NCBI GenBank assembly: GCA_016720705.1
Contig: JADKKB010000001.1
Location: 186,001-250,000, forward strand
DNA: 64,000 nt
From: Chloracidobacterium sp.
GTDB lineage: Bacteria; Acidobacteriota; Blastocatellia; Pyrinomonadales; Pyrinomonadaceae
Direction: 5' to 3'
Shown here: positions 8,002 to 17,813 of the stretch, piece by piece
How positions within the stretch are numbered: position 1 is the stretch's first letter
How the letters are laid out: each line of letters opens with the position of its first letter
Translations under genes and position numbers: made by a program
The notes under the pieces: generated by a model
Seen by the model: the letters and a program-made list of their open reading frames with translations, nothing else
Told to the model about the DNA's origin: nothing
Database searches by the model: none

Positions 8002-8961
8002 CTATCTGTAAAAATAACCTTTCGGATGCTCGATTTTAACTTCGGGATTGGTGCTTATTATCTCAAGCTTGTGATATCCCTTTTTCATATGGGTCGAGAG
8101 GTACGTGAGGGCAAATTGGCGGCTCAAGAGCAGCGACATATCCTTAAAATAAGGTTCAAAGCTCACCGGACCGAGACTGCCCGAAAAAAAGGCACGGCCG
8201 CCCGTCTCGTCGGATAATTTACTGAGTGCGGCTTGTGCCGAGGCCACAGTGCCGGCATTGCCTGACTCTGTCAGTAACGTCGGCGAATAGATGGAGTAGA
8301 TTGCAATGCCTCGACGCTGCGATCTCGTGATCGCCTGGTCGAGTTCGATCGACTGCAGCGACGCAAAAGCCGTCAAGCCTTGTGAAGCGTCCAGGCCGTC
8401 CGAAACCAGAAATATCGCCCTCCGTCCTGACGGAAGCCCATCGAAGCGACCCACAGCGTCCGAAACGCCGCCGTAGGGCCCATTACCGGAAGGCGTTGAG
8501 CCAGTCGCGATGATGCGGAGGGATCTTGCGGCTTTCTCGAGATCTTCGGTGAATTTGGTTCGAACGAGCAGAGTTCCACCGTGTATATACGCGACCATTA
8601 CCCGCGAACCTCGAGGCAGGCTCCGAATAAATGTGGCAATCTCAGATAGCTGTAGATTGATGTTGCCGGAAAGGTCGTCCTGTATCAATACCTGCAGGGC
8701 AAGCGGGGTATTGGTGATGCTACGGATCGACAATATTGTTTGCTCTTCTTTGTCTTCCCTAACGATCAGACGGTCGGCCTGGATAAATTCTTCGGTCTGA
8801 TCGGTTTTAAGTTCTTTCTTGGTAAAGATCGAGATCGGGACAGTGACCGTACGCACTTTCTGCTTGTCAATCGGTTTGGTTTCCTGGCCAACGATCGACG
8901 ACACCATCGCCACCATTACGATCACGATCGAAATTAGATGCTTTTCCACTTGTGGTGTCAT
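8002..8961 (-). CDS. Secreted VWFA-related protein (acidobacterial type)
   Basis: 319 residues with an N-terminal hydrophobic segment (I-S-I-V-I-V-M-V-A-M-V) acting as signal or anchor. The rest matches the layout of the acidobacterial VWFA-related family: a beta-rich start with V-R-E-D-K-E-E-Q, L-Q-V-L-I-Q-D-D-L-S-G in place of the canonical D-x-S-x-S MIDAS, R-A-I-F-L-V-S-D-G-L-D in the middle, and a C-terminal beta tail K-K-G-Y-H-K-L-E-I. The MIDAS-like motif is degenerate (D-D-L-S-G), so metal binding is uncertain. A second family member lies at 29905-30984. Function unknown. Confidence 0.75.
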   Translation of the reverse strand: MTPQVEKHLISIVIVMVAMVSSIVGQETKPIDKQKVRTVTVPISIFTKKELKTDQTEEFIQADRLIVREDKEEQTILSIRSITNTPLALQVLIQDDLSGNINLQLSEIATFIRSLPRGSRVMVAYIHGGTLLVRTKFTEDLEKAARSLRIIATGSTPSGNGPYGGVSDAVGRFDGLPSGRRAIFLVSDGLDASQGLTAFASLQSIELDQAITRSQRRGIAIYSIYSPTLLTESGNAGTVASAQAALSKLSDETGGRAFFSGSLGPVSFEPYFKDMSLLLSRQFALTYLSTHMKKGYHKLEIISTNPEVKIEHPKGYFYR

Positions 8962-9037
8962 AATTCGGAGAAAGTCTAAAAGTGATGAAATGATAATACA
9001 TTTTGATCGTATTAATAAACTTTGTGATGACGTAAAT

Positions 9038-9066
9038 TTGAACTGCGTTGACAGTGTTTGTAAAGT
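9038..9066 (+). promoter_or_regulatory. Possible promoter for coiled-coil membrane protein
   Basis: TTGAAC (9038-9043), a 17-base spacer and TAAAGT (9061-9066) precede the ATG at 9078. The transcript would begin within about 6 bases of the start codon, and no SD is visible. Confidence 0.35.
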
Positions 9067-9077
9067 ACAACCATAAG

Positions 9078-9860
9078 ATGAACGATATTTCGCTCAGATA
9101 TGACGTAACACGCCGCGATCTGGCAAAGGGCCGCAACCTTTTGGTCGGAGCTGTCGCGGCGCCGATTGTGCTTGGCGGACTGCCGCTGATCGTCTTTTTC
9201 ACGCTGATGTTTATATTCGGCGCGACGCCGCCGGCGGCAGCGGCGTTTCTGTTTTTTGGGCTTATAGCCGGAGCGATAGGTTTTTTGATCGGTTTGGGTA
9301 TTTCCGGTTACCTTGGCTATCGGCGAGCGAACTGGACAACCGAAATGCGCGAAAGGATCGCTGCCGACGGCATCCGGGCAGAGGAAGTCGACTGGTTCAA
9401 AAATGAACTAAGGTCAAATGAACGGCGATCCTTGAAGGAGATCTCAGCTCGTGACGAAGTGTTGGCCGACGCATATCGCGATACGCTGGCGACAAGGCTT
9501 ACCGCGAGCCGCATCATACGGTCTTCAAAGAGGGAACTTCAGTTGATGCAGCGTCGTCAGCAGAAACTCAAGCAGTTGGCCATACAAAGCTCAAAGGATT
9601 TTCAAGCGACCCTCGCCGGTGACATCACAAAGATCGATTCGATCAACAAGGAAGCAAAAGTGATGCTAGCCGAAGCGGAAACACGTATGCAGATGATCGA
9701 AGCCGCATCAGTACGCGGATCCGCCGTCGCCGATTCTGAATTAATATTAAAGAAACTATCGGCGCGGGTGTCAGATCTGCCCCTGGCGCTAGAAGAGGCG
9801 AAAATGGCACAGGAGATACGTGCCGAACTTGAATCCGAAGACGAATTATCCAAGAACTGA
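9078..9860 (+). CDS. Membrane protein with two helices and a long coiled coil
   Basis: 260 residues from ATG 9078. Two close membrane helices occupy about residues 20-75 (P-L-I-V-F-F-T-L-M-F-I-F-G and F-G-L-I-A-G-A-I-G-F-L-I-G-L). The remaining cytoplasmic or periplasmic part, about 85-260, is charged and almost entirely helical, with heptad-like stretches such as L-Q-L-M-Q-R-R-Q-Q-K-L-K-Q-L. I do not recognise a family; the layout recalls small membrane-tethered scaffolds. It stands alone between a divergent VWFA gene and a convergent metallopeptidase-like gene. An upstream in-frame start at 9048 adds ten residues but has no ribosome-binding site. Confidence 0.7.
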   Translation: MNDISLRYDVTRRDLAKGRNLLVGAVAAPIVLGGLPLIVFFTLMFIFGATPPAAAAFLFFGLIAGAIGFLIGLGISGYLGYRRANWTTEMRERIAADGIRAEEVDWFKNELRSNERRSLKEISARDEVLADAYRDTLATRLTASRIIRSSKRELQLMQRRQQKLKQLAIQSSKDFQATLAGDITKIDSINKEAKVMLAEAETRMQMIEAASVRGSAVADSELILKKLSARVSDLPLALEEAKMAQEIRAELESEDELSKN

Positions 9861-9868
9861 TCAAAATC

Positions 9869-10321
9869 TTAATATGTTCGATCTTGGTAATCGTTCCAAT
9901 CGTATTTGCCATCGCCATTTCGGTCGGCGTGGCCGCCATTTTGGCTTTGCATATACGCGATCTCCGATTGAGGGGCCCCAAGCAGTCGCAGAACGCCGAG
10001 TTGGTATCGATTTGCTTCCGTCTCGGCGACGCTTCCCGCCTCGTACTTACCGAATCGATATTGCCAGAAGTGAATTGTTTCGTGGATTATGACGCTTGCC
10101 AACCAAGTGTCCGAGGCGTCAAACGTCGGTTTTGCGATATCGATGGCTTTATCCGCAAAATTAGCACCGCTCGTCCTAGCGGCCCTTATTTTAAGTGCGT
10201 ACGAATCGAACCAGACGCAATACGCACCGGCTTTGGTTTTTAATAGATTCAGACATCGCTCCACTTTCGGAACAAAATCTGCAGCTGGGATGTAGGCGGC
10301 GTTGCCTTCTATCTGTGCGAT
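9869..10321 (-). CDS. Small HExxH metallopeptidase-like protein, possible ATC start
   Basis: The frame encodes a zinc-protease signature H-E-T-I-H-F-W-Q, then A-E-T-E-A-N-R-Y-Q with a likely third ligand. The tail D-R-N-G-D-G-K-Y-D-W resembles an EF-hand or dockerin calcium loop. No ATG opens the frame. An in-frame TAA overlaps a strong SD (GGAGGT), and the first codon at proper spacing (8 bases) is ATC at 10321-10319. The first conventional start is GTG at 10264, without an SD, giving 131 residues. The fold recalls the metallopeptidase tails of some Rhs-type proteins. It could equally be a cut-down remnant. There is no signal peptide. Confidence 0.45.
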   Translation of the reverse strand: MAQIEGNAAYIPAADFVPKVERCLNLLKTKAGAYCVWFDSYALKIRAARTSGANFADKAIDIAKPTFDASDTWLASVIIHETIHFWQYRFGKYEAGSVAETEANRYQLGVLRLLGAPQSEIAYMQSQNGGHADRNGDGKYDWNDYQDRTY

Positions 10322-10433
10322 TTTCTTTTACCTCCGTAAACTCACTTACTAAATGACGGATGTCCGAACCCTTTTTGCGTAGACCGATCCACAAAAAAAA
10401 CACCGATGATCTTGGTAATAGATATTAGATATT

Positions 10434-10650
10434 GCGGCGAGCGGAAACCACGTTGCCGTTCGGACGTATGAATTGAACCTGATTGGTCAGGTGGGTGGCC
10501 TTTTGCACTTGCGTGCATCAGAGCCGTTGGCTATGGCGTTTCCCCCTTGAGGGATCGCACTGACAGCGGCATTAGCCTCCCGGCATTCATATGTTGGCTC
10601 AATTGTATGTGCGTCCGTGGACGAACAACGCAGAAAACTTCCTTCGCCTA
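10434..10650 (-). ncRNA. ssrS: 6S RNA (SsrS)-like regulator of RNA polymerase
   Basis: The stretch directly downstream of zapA, the classical ssrS location, holds no gene but folds into one long rod. Pairings visible on the minus strand are GGCGA with UCGCC at the two ends, GGAAG with the GUUUCC side, CGUUG with CAACG, UUCG with CGAA, GGACG with CGUCC, and a 9-bp helix AAUUGAGCC with GGUUCAAUU. The centre carries a larger loop region and a short apical hairpin with CCCUCAAGGGGG. Length, position and rod-with-bubble shape fit 6S RNA, which sequesters sigma-70 holoenzyme. A run of eight U follows at about 10392-10399. Confidence 0.65.
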
Positions 10651-10697
10651 AGAGAACTATATCACAACGGTATTAGCGATTAGCAAGAGGCGAGCGA

Positions 10698-11027
10698 TCA
10701 TTGTTGCTGAGGCTCGAAATCTAGCGGGATCGGTTCGCGGTGTTTGAGGATACGGTCAAGCATCTCGCTGCATTCCGAGCTCCGGATACCCAACTGTGAG
10801 TCCATCTGCGACTGTGCACCGAGCAGTTGATGGTACTCGTCGGCAATATGCAATGCGGCCAGGATCGCGACCTTTAATGAGTCAACAGTCAGCGTGCCCG
10901 ACGAAATATCGCGCATCTTGGTATCCACATAATCAGCTAGATTATGGATATATTGGTTGTCGCCGTCGGAGCGAATACTATAAGTCTGGTTATAGATCTC
11001 GACCCGAAGCGATTTTTCTTCGCTCAT
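10698..11027 (-). CDS. zapA: Cell division protein ZapA
   Basis: 109 residues with the ZapA family pattern: V-E-I-Y-N-Q-T-Y at the start, a central conserved V-D-S-L-K-V-A-I-L-A-A-L-H-I-A-D-E-Y, and a helical tail. ZapA binds FtsZ and cross-links protofilaments at the Z ring. A strong SD (GGGAGGT) overlaps the end of the upstream coiled-coil gene, so translation is probably coupled. The 6S-like RNA follows directly, as in many bacteria. Confidence 0.9.
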   Translation of the reverse strand: MSEEKSLRVEIYNQTYSIRSDGDNQYIHNLADYVDTKMRDISSGTLTVDSLKVAILAALHIADEYHQLLGAQSQMDSQLGIRSSECSEMLDRILKHREPIPLDFEPQQQ

Positions 11028-11033
11028 AACTAA

Positions 11034-11315
11034 TTACCTCCCGATCGCCCTCGCCACTTCAGGGTCAATTACGGTCATAGCCTCGAGCATCGCCTCTACT
11101 TTCAACTGAATAGCGTCACGTTCTGAAAGCATTACTTGAAGCTGGGCCTCGAGTTGCTGATTTCGATCGACCGCCAGGGCAAGCTCCGCCCGCAGGTCGT
11201 CAAATTTGCCAGCCACGCCTTCCTTCTCTTCACGAAGCTTTTTGACGAATTCGATCGTCAAATAGATCTTGTCCTCTAGGTGCGAGAACTTTTCCATTCC
11301 CGTTAGGCCGTTCAT
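11034..11315 (-). CDS. Coiled-coil protein, ZapB-like
   Basis: 93 residues, nearly all predicted coiled coil (L-E-D-K-I-Y-L-T-I-E-F-V-K-K-L-R-E-E-K). The size, the helical nature and the place immediately before zapA point to a ZapB-type division factor. An SD (GGAG) about 9 bases ahead supports the start at 11315; an alternative is the ATG six codons in. The gene ends 6 bases before zapA. The name rests on context more than on residue identity. Confidence 0.7.
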   Translation of the reverse strand: MNGLTGMEKFSHLEDKIYLTIEFVKKLREEKEGVAGKFDDLRAELALAVDRNQQLEAQLQVMLSERDAIQLKVEAMLEAMTVIDPEVARAIGR

Positions 11316-11405
11316 TTATTGCTCTCCAAGTTTGGGTAGTAACTGTTTAGACTGTGATTATGTGGACTTTTCCTCAAAACTTCAAGTAAAAGATTAAGTT
11401 GAAGC

Positions 11406-13490
11406 CTAAAACCGGGGTCTTGCACCGGTTTTTCGTTCGAGTTCGGATAAAACCTGCAAATGCAGGCCGTCGATCTCGGAATCTACCAGCGTCCGGTCGT
11501 CGCTTCGATATTCGATGCGGATAGTCACCGAACGCTCGTTTTCAGCCATCCCTTTACCTTCGTAAACATCGACAAAATCTACAGACCTAATAAGCTCCGC
11601 ATTCTGCCCGGCTATCGCATCTCGCATCGACGCATACTCGATATCGCGATCGGCGATCAATGAAACGTCACGCGTTATACCCGGAAATTTGGGTAGCGGA
11701 CGATATATCGGATTTTTTACAGATCGATCCAAAACCATCTGCAAGTTGATCTCTGCGACATATATGGGCTGCTTGAACTTATATCCCGCCGCGATGTCAT
11801 CGCTCAATCGTCCAACTGAACCGACGATCTGACCGCACACTGCAATCGACGCCGACTGTCCGCGCCGAAGATGTTTCAGATCCGCCGAGGTAAAGGTCAA
11901 GCCATTAACGCCAACAGCGTCCATTGCGGCCTCGACCGCACCTTTGGCGTCGTAAAAGTCTAGTTCGCGGATCGTCATTGCTCGGTCTTGCATAACGTCT
12001 CCGCCGGTAACAACCAACGCGAATAGTTCCTGCTCGTTGGGCGGCTCGCCATCTCTGCCCGCCGCAAACGCTTTACCGATCTCAAAAAGTCTGATGTCGC
12101 GGCGTTGGTAATTGATATTTAGGCGTACTGCATCCAAAAGGCCCGGCAAGATCGAATGCCGCATTCTGACAGAGCCCTCGATGACAGAGTCATTAAGAGT
12201 GACAAATCGCGTATCGGCATCCTGCACCATAAGTCCCGGAACGGTTTCGATCATCTCGTCAAAACGCGTATCGATAAAGCTATACGAGATCGCCTCGTCA
12301 AATCCGCGGTCGACAAGCGTTTGACGCAACCGCTTCTCACGCGGTTCGTTGCGTTGATACTCGCCGGCACCGTATGCGGGTGGCAATTCCGCACCGATAT
12401 TTTCGTAACCGACGTGCCGTGCGACTTCCTCGACAAGGTCTTCTTCGATCACGACGTCGTGCCGCCACGATGGTGAAAGGTACGACTTCACGCCCTCATC
12501 GGAAACTTCGACGCTGATGCCGAGCGAGCCGAGGATCCGGTCAGATTCATCCGCGTCCACGTCCAGACCTGTTAGTCGGCGTACCTTAGCCGCAATATCC
12601 TTTGCGATCACGCGTACGGAACGGTGAACTGTCGGGTAGATGTCGATCAGGTCATCAGCGGTACCTCCGGCCAATTCACAAATAAATTGGGTAGCCCGAT
12701 CGGATGCACAAATTAGATTTTCGATATCGACACCACGCTCGAACCTGTAACTTGCTTCGGTTGCCAGGTTTAGCTTACGTGACGTCGAGCGGATATTCTC
12801 GCGTTTGAAGAACGCGACCTCAAGCAAAACATTAACAGTAGCGTCGGTGATGCTCGAACCAAGTCCGCCCATAATGCCGCCGATCGCCGCCGGTTTTTCC
12901 GCGTCGCAGATCATAAGCATTGAATCGTCCAGCTTTCGCTCAACTTCATCAAGGGTCGTGATCGTCTCGCTCAATGCCGCATTGCGCACCACGATCCGTC
13001 CACCGCTCAACTTATCGAGGTCGAAGGAATGCATTGGCTGCCCCATCTCGTGCATAACATAATTGGTGATGTCAGCAACATTATTGATCGAACGCTCGTC
13101 GATCGCCTCAAGGCGGTCGACTAACCATTGCGGCGACGGGCCGATCTTTACGTTTCGGATGATTCTGGCCGTAAAGCGATGACAAAGTTCCGGGGCTTCG
13201 ATTCGGACAATGTCGCCTGCAAGCACCGCGGGCATCGGAACGTCGTATCTAACATCCCCGCGGCCGATCTTGACCGGCTTTCCGGTGTAAACGGATAATT
13301 CGCGGGCAACGCCGAGATGTGAGAGGCAATCAGGGCGATTTGATGTCAGATCTATGTCTAACACAAAATCGTCACCGAAAGGATGAATGCCTTCAACGGC
13401 TAGACCAACGCGCGTCAATTGCTCCGCAACTTCCGCCGCCGGCAATTCTATATCTATAAGATCTTTTAACCAGTTATAGCTGATGTTCAT
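11406..13490 (-). CDS. pheT: Phenylalanine-tRNA ligase beta subunit lacking the N-terminal EMAP (tRNA-binding) domain
   Basis: 694 residues against about 795 in E. coli. The N-terminal lobe [10 protein letters not shown] runs to G-I-H-P-F-G-D-D and then joins directly to [12 protein letters not shown]. The OB-fold tRNA-binding domain of about 105 residues normally placed between them is missing. The B3/B4 editing region, the B5 domain and the C-terminal anticodon-binding FDX-ACB domain (P-G-I-T-R-D-V-S-L through the end) are present. With PheS it forms the alpha2beta2 enzyme that charges tRNA-Phe. Its start overlaps the pheS stop by 4 bases. Confidence 0.92.
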   Translation of the reverse strand: MNISYNWLKDLIDIELPAAEVAEQLTRVGLAVEGIHPFGDDFVLDIDLTSNRPDCLSHLGVARELSVYTGKPVKIGRGDVRYDVPMPAVLAGDIVRIEAPELCHRFTARIIRNVKIGPSPQWLVDRLEAIDERSINNVADITNYVMHEMGQPMHSFDLDKLSGGRIVVRNAALSETITTLDEVERKLDDSMLMICDAEKPAAIGGIMGGLGSSITDATVNVLLEVAFFKRENIRSTSRKLNLATEASYRFERGVDIENLICASDRATQFICELAGGTADDLIDIYPTVHRSVRVIAKDIAAKVRRLTGLDVDADESDRILGSLGISVEVSDEGVKSYLSPSWRHDVVIEEDLVEEVARHVGYENIGAELPPAYGAGEYQRNEPREKRLRQTLVDRGFDEAISYSFIDTRFDEMIETVPGLMVQDADTRFVTLNDSVIEGSVRMRHSILPGLLDAVRLNINYQRRDIRLFEIGKAFAAGRDGEPPNEQELFALVVTGGDVMQDRAMTIRELDFYDAKGAVEAAMDAVGVNGLTFTSADLKHLRRGQSASIAVCGQIVGSVGRLSDDIAAGYKFKQPIYVAEINLQMVLDRSVKNPIYRPLPKFPGITRDVSLIADRDIEYASMRDAIAGQNAELIRSVDFVDVYEGKGMAENERSVTIRIEYRSDDRTLVDSEIDGLHLQVLSELERKTGARPRF

Positions 13491-14578
13491 CTAAATTGCT
13501 CCAAGAATCTCACATCGTTGTCGAACATCAGTCGTATGTCGTCTAGCGAGTACATCATTGAGCACATCCGCTCGAGGCCGAAACCGAATGCGAAACCCGA
13601 ATACACTTCAGGGTCTACGCCGACGGCTTTGAGGACGTTCGGATGGACCATCCCGGAGCCGCCGAGTTCGATCCAGCCCGAACCTTTGCACGGACGGCAG
13701 CGGTCATTTCCAAATTTGCCGGTGCCGTGACACTTAAAACACGAAAAATCGAATTCTGCCGACGGTTCGGTGAAGGGGAAGTACGACGGCCGAAATCGTG
13801 TGACGGTATCGTCACCAAAGAGGCGTTGGAGCCATTCGGTAACGGTGCCTTTCAAATGTGCCATCGTGATGCCTTTGTCGACGCAGAGGCCTTCGATCTG
13901 ATGAAACATCGGCACGTGCGTCATATCCGGCGTGTCGCGGCGAAAGACCTTACCCGGTGCAATGATGCGGATCGGTACGCCGCGGCGTTCCATTGCCCGG
14001 ATCTGAACCGTCGATGTTTGCGACCGTAGAGCAAAGCCCTGCGTCGTGTAGAACGTATCCTGTGATTCCCGTGCCGGATGGCCTTCGGGTATATTCAAGG
14101 CGTCGAAATTGTAATAGTCGGTCTCGATCTCGCGATCATCTTCGATCGCATAGCCCATCGAAACAAAAATATCTTCGATCTTTTCTCTCAGGATCGTTAT
14201 CAGGTGCAAATGCCCGGTGCGTGGCCGACGGCCGGGTAGCGTTACGTCCAGTCGCTCACGCTCGATCCGTGCGTTAACGATGAATTCGTTTAGTGTGGTT
14301 TCGGCCGCTTCGATCGACGAAACAATTTCCTTTTCGACCGACTGCACCATTTGACCGAACGCTCCGCGTTCTTCAGGTGCAACCTGACCGATCAATTTCA
14401 TTGTGCCGGCGATCGCCGATTTCTTTCCGGTATGGCGAATCTTTAATTCCGCCAGATCGCGTGAAAGCTCCTCGCCCGAAGCCAATGACGCGCTGCTCAG
14501 ATCCAGTTCGCGAAAGCGTTCAAATTCATCGAAGAAGGCATTTTTGACCTCATCGACCTTTTCTCTTACTTCAGACAT
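13487..14578 (-). CDS. pheS: Phenylalanine-tRNA ligase alpha subunit
   Basis: 363 residues. An N-terminal coiled coil (about 1-100) is followed by a class II catalytic core with motif 2 around [13 protein letters not shown] and motif 3 near G-F-G-L-E-R. Within the core a four-cysteine cluster, C-F-K-C and later C-R-P-C-K-G-S-G-W, forms a probable zinc knuckle known from many non-enteric PheS proteins. A GGAGG lies about 30 bases before the ATG, too far to be used well, so initiation may rely on another feature. First gene of pheS-pheT-zapB-like-zapA. Confidence 0.93.
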   Translation of the reverse strand: MSEVREKVDEVKNAFFDEFERFRELDLSSASLASGEELSRDLAELKIRHTGKKSAIAGTMKLIGQVAPEERGAFGQMVQSVEKEIVSSIEAAETTLNEFIVNARIERERLDVTLPGRRPRTGHLHLITILREKIEDIFVSMGYAIEDDREIETDYYNFDALNIPEGHPARESQDTFYTTQGFALRSQTSTVQIRAMERRGVPIRIIAPGKVFRRDTPDMTHVPMFHQIEGLCVDKGITMAHLKGTVTEWLQRLFGDDTVTRFRPSYFPFTEPSAEFDFSCFKCHGTGKFGNDRCRPCKGSGWIELGGSGMVHPNVLKAVGVDPEVYSGFAFGFGLERMCSMMYSLDDIRLMFDNDVRFLEQFR

Positions 14579-14722
14579 ATTCTATTGCTTTAACAAAAAA
14601 ATGTTCCTCCTAGGCAGAAACAATAAACCTTGATTTTATCAGGCTTAGACGTTCAGGTAAAACATTATCTGTATTTGCCGCAAATAGGTTCTCAGTCGTG
14701 CCCGAACTGGTAAAGCCGGGCT

Positions 14723-14751
14723 TTGTGTACGCATTGCAAAGGCGGTATTAT
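14723..14751 (+). promoter_or_regulatory. Sigma-70-like promoter of tdh-kbl
   Basis: TTGTGT (14723-14728), a 17-base spacer and TATTAT (14746-14751) lie 46 bases before the tdh ATG at 14798. Spacing is ideal and both boxes are close to consensus. Confidence 0.55.
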
Positions 14752-14797
14752 CATTGCATTAGCAATAGTCAAAAAATTCGTTTGGGAGTTTAAGATC

Positions 14798-15829
14798 ATG
14801 AAAGCGATCGTTAAGAGTAAGGCGGAGGTCGGGCTTTGGCTGGAGGATGTTCCGGAACCAACGTTCGGCATAAATGATGTATTGATCAAGATGAAACGCA
14901 CGGGCATTTGCGGCACCGATGTCCATATTTGGAATTGGGACGCGTGGGCTCAGAGCACGATCAAAGTCCCGACGATACTCGGACACGAACTTGTCGGCGA
15001 GATCGTCGAGGTTGGTTCAAATGTAAATGATTTCTACGTCGGCGACATCGTCAGCGTCGAAGGCCACCTTGTCTGCGGACGCTGCCGCAACTGTCTTGCA
15101 GGCCGTCGCTATAAGTGTGCAAATACGCTCGGATACGGTGTCAATACTGACGGCGGATTTGCTGAGTATATGGCCGTTCCGTACACCAATATCTGGAAAC
15201 ACAGCAAGGACATTGACCTTGATGTCGCAGCGATATTCGATCCATTTGGAAACGCGGTACATACTGCACTTGCATTTGAGGTCTTTGGCGAAGACGTACT
15301 TATTACAGGTGCGGGACCGATCGGCATTATGGCGGCGGCGGTCGCGAAGCACGCCGGTGCACGCCACGTGGTGATAACGGACGTGAATCCGAAACGCCTC
15401 GAACTCGCCAAGAAGTTTGACGTGACACTCGCTGTTGACGTCCGGGAAACTTCGATCGCTGACGTTCAGAAGGAACTCGGAATGAAAGAGGGTTTTGACG
15501 TCGGGATGGAGATGTCCGGTAATCCGCAAGCGTTTCGCGATATGCTCGCAAATATGACGCACGGCGGTAATATCGCTTTCCTCGGTATCCCATCCGAAGA
15601 GTTTTCGATCAACTGGAAGACCGTCATCTTTAATATGCTTACGGTCAAAGGCATATATGGCCGCGAGATGTACGAGACGTGGTATCAAATGAGCGTACTG
15701 CTGGAGTCAGGCCTCGATATCAAACCCGTGATCACGCATCGTTTCGACTATAGCGAATTTGAAAAGGGTTTTGAGGTAATGCGTGAGGGAAATAGCGGTA
15801 AGGTAATTCTCGACTGGAGCAAGATTTAA
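14798..15829 (+). CDS. tdh: L-threonine 3-dehydrogenase
   Basis: 343 residues (E. coli Tdh has 341). It is a zinc alcohol-dehydrogenase-type enzyme oxidising L-threonine to 2-amino-3-ketobutyrate with NAD. Seen: catalytic zinc ligands in G-I-C-G-T-D-V-H and G-H-E-L-V-G-E, the structural zinc cluster [15 protein letters not shown], and the nucleotide loop G-A-G-P-I-G. The unstable product is passed to Kbl, whose gene begins 2 bases after this stop. I start at 14798 (GGGAG upstream); the longer frame from 14723 overlaps the promoter. Confidence 0.95.
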   Translation: MKAIVKSKAEVGLWLEDVPEPTFGINDVLIKMKRTGICGTDVHIWNWDAWAQSTIKVPTILGHELVGEIVEVGSNVNDFYVGDIVSVEGHLVCGRCRNCLAGRRYKCANTLGYGVNTDGGFAEYMAVPYTNIWKHSKDIDLDVAAIFDPFGNAVHTALAFEVFGEDVLITGAGPIGIMAAAVAKHAGARHVVITDVNPKRLELAKKFDVTLAVDVRETSIADVQKELGMKEGFDVGMEMSGNPQAFRDMLANMTHGGNIAFLGIPSEEFSINWKTVIFNMLTVKGIYGREMYETWYQMSVLLESGLDIKPVITHRFDYSEFEKGFEVMREGNSGKVILDWSKI

Positions 15830-15831
15830 GT

Positions 15832-17013
15832 ATGTACGGCAATATCAAAGAGCAACTGACCAATACACTTAATGAGATCAGGGAAGCCGGCCTTTACAAG
15901 TCGGAGCGAGTGATCGAGAGCCCACAGGACGCGAGGATCGAGGTTGGCGGCAACACCGTGTTGAATATGTGCGCGAATAACTATCTCGGACTGAGCGATC
16001 ATCCTGATATCGTCGCCGCTGCACGACAAGGCCTCGATGACTGGGGTTTTGGACTCTCGTCCGTACGGTTTATCTGCGGTACGCAGACGATCCATAAAGT
16101 GCTTGAACGCAAGATAAGCGAGTTTCTCGGCACCGATGACACGATCCTATACACGTCGTGCTTTGACGCGAATGGCGGCCTTTTTGAAACCATTTTGAGC
16201 GAAGAAGACGCGATCATCTCTGACGAACTTAACCACGCAAGTGTGATCGACGGTATCAGGCTGAGCAAGGCGCAGCGCTTTCGTTACAAGAATAACGATA
16301 TGGCTGACCTTGAGGCGAAACTGCAGGAAGCTTCTACGGCACGCTTTAAGATGATCGCGACCGACGGTGTTTTCTCAATGGACGGCTACATCGCCAACCT
16401 CGCCGCAGTTTGCGACCTGGCTGATAAATACAATGCATTGGTGATGGTCGATGACTCGCACGCTGTTGGGTTTATCGGCAAAACCGGCCGCGGCACTCCG
16501 GAGCATTGCGGCGTAATGGGTCGCGTTGATATCATCACCGGCACGCTTGGCAAAGCCCTCGGCGGAGCGTCGGGCGGCTATACAAGCGGAAAAAAGGAGA
16601 TCATCGACCTGCTCCGGCAGCGTTCGCGTCCCTATCTTTTCTCAAACTCCGTCGCACCGCCGATAGTTACAGCCGCCATTGCGGCCATAGATATGCTGTC
16701 CGCCTCGACTGAACTTCGCGATAAGCTTGCAGACAATACTCGATATTTCCGTGAGAATATCGCCTCGATCGGTCTTAATGTTCTGCCCGGCGAACACGCG
16801 ATCGTACCTGTGATGTTCGGTGAGGCTTTGCCTGCCGTTAAGATGGCCGAGTCTCTATTGGCGAAGGGCATTTACGTGATTCCGTTCTCATTCCCGGTAG
16901 TCCCGAAAGGGAAGGCTCGTATCCGGACTCAGGTCTCGGCCGCGCATTCAAAGCAGGATCTCGACCTAGCTATCGAAAAGTTTGCAGAAGCCAAGGCTGA
17001 AGTCGGAATATAA
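15832..17013 (+). CDS. kbl: Glycine C-acetyltransferase (2-amino-3-ketobutyrate CoA ligase)
   Basis: 393 residues, close to the E. coli enzyme. This PLP enzyme of the alpha-oxoamine synthase family cleaves 2-amino-3-ketobutyrate with CoA to glycine and acetyl-CoA. The PLP lysine is K241 in T-L-G-K-A-L-G-G, and D-D-S-H-A-V-G lies ahead of it. With tdh it forms the two-step threonine-to-glycine route. A hairpin at 17018 follows the stop. Confidence 0.95.
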   Translation: MYGNIKEQLTNTLNEIREAGLYKSERVIESPQDARIEVGGNTVLNMCANNYLGLSDHPDIVAAARQGLDDWGFGLSSVRFICGTQTIHKVLERKISEFLGTDDTILYTSCFDANGGLFETILSEEDAIISDELNHASVIDGIRLSKAQRFRYKNNDMADLEAKLQEASTARFKMIATDGVFSMDGYIANLAAVCDLADKYNALVMVDDSHAVGFIGKTGRGTPEHCGVMGRVDIITGTLGKALGGASGGYTSGKKEIIDLLRQRSRPYLFSNSVAPPIVTAAIAAIDMLSASTELRDKLADNTRYFRENIASIGLNVLPGEHAIVPVMFGEALPAVKMAESLLAKGIYVIPFSFPVVPKGKARIRTQVSAAHSKQDLDLAIEKFAEAKAEVGI

Positions 17014-17017
17014 AAAT

Positions 17018-17056
17018 GGCGTGGTGCCGACATCATCGGTTCCACGCCAGAATTTT
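17018..17056. terminator. Probable terminator between convergent kbl and rplT
   Basis: GGCGTGG (17018-17024) pairs with CCACGCC (17042-17048), extended by GCCGA/TCGG. ATTTTG follows on the plus strand. It could serve both directions, but the minus-strand U tract is weak. Confidence 0.55.
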
Positions 17057-17092
17057 GTTATTTCTCCGGCGATCTGCCGGAAAGCTCAATAA

Positions 17093-17467
17093 CTAAGCTG
17101 CAACTGCCTTTTTACCCAATGCATCTTTTGCCTGTGTGGCAATCGCTGCAAAAGCTTCTGGCTGTTTGACGGCGAGATCGGCTAGAACCTTGCGATCAAG
17201 TTCAACACCGGCGAGGCTCAGGCCGTGAATAAATTGCGAATACTTGATCTCATTCAGGCGGCAGGCCGCATTGATACGAACGATCCACAGCTTGCGAAAG
17301 TCTCGCTTTTTCAGCTTTCGGCCCGTGTATGCAAAATTCAACGCACGCTCGACCGATTCCTTAGCCGAACGATAAAGTTTCGACTTTGTCCCACGATAGC
17401 CTTTGGCTAAGGCTAATATTTTTTTGCGTTTCTCTAGACGCTTATTCCCACGTTTTGCTCTTGGCAT
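17093..17467 (-). CDS. rplT: 50S ribosomal protein L20
   Basis: 124 residues beginning [20 protein letters not shown], with a basic N-terminal extension and a globular C-terminal half typical of L20. It binds 23S rRNA early in 50S assembly, and in many bacteria it represses the infC-rpmI-rplT operon by binding its mRNA. Last gene of thrS-infC-rpmI-rplT. About 95 bases separate it from rpmI. Confidence 0.97.
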   Translation of the reverse strand: MPRAKRGNKRLEKRKKILALAKGYRGTKSKLYRSAKESVERALNFAYTGRKLKKRDFRKLWIVRINAACRLNEIKYSQFIHGLSLAGVELDRKVLADLAVKQPEAFAAIATQAKDALGKKAVAA

Positions 17468-17562
17468 TTTTTAACTCCTTTCAGTAGTTGATAATGAATC
17501 GAATTCGACGAGCAGTGAATCCACCGCAATTCATCGTTCGCTATTCATCATTCGTAATTTCG

Positions 17563-17766
17563 TTAGTTGCGTCCGTAAGGCAGCATCTTCTCAACGCGCT
17601 TCTGATCACCTTCCGACACCAAAACGTCAATATCAAGATTGCGTTTACGCTTTGAAGTCTTTTTGGTCAAAATATGGCGAGCGTGCGAGTGTCCGCGTTT
17701 GAACTTGCCGCTGGCAGTAGAGCGAAAACGCTTTGCCGCGCCTTTGTGTGTTTTTAATTTAGGCAT
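17563..17766 (-). CDS. rpmI: 50S ribosomal protein L35
   Basis: 67 residues, [14 protein letters not shown] at the start, with the basic L35 pattern including [12 protein letters not shown]. Part of the conserved infC-rpmI-rplT cluster. An SD-like GGAGAG lies close upstream. Confidence 0.97.
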   Translation of the reverse strand: MPKLKTHKGAAKRFRSTASGKFKRGHSHARHILTKKTSKRKRNLDIDVLVSEGDQKRVEKMLPYGRN

Positions 17767-17813
17767 AACCTCTCTCCTTTGTATAACTTAGCTCGAGTAG
17801 CTTAATGTGCTCT

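Noticed and set aside
10381..10440. Rho-independent terminator after the 6S-like RNA
   Set aside because: There are eight U, but only a 3-bp stem before them; kept as a note in the RNA entry.
13650..13760. Cysteine cluster in PheS taken as a novel insertion
   Set aside because: A C-x-x-C...C-x-x-C knuckle at this place is common in non-enteric PheS proteins.
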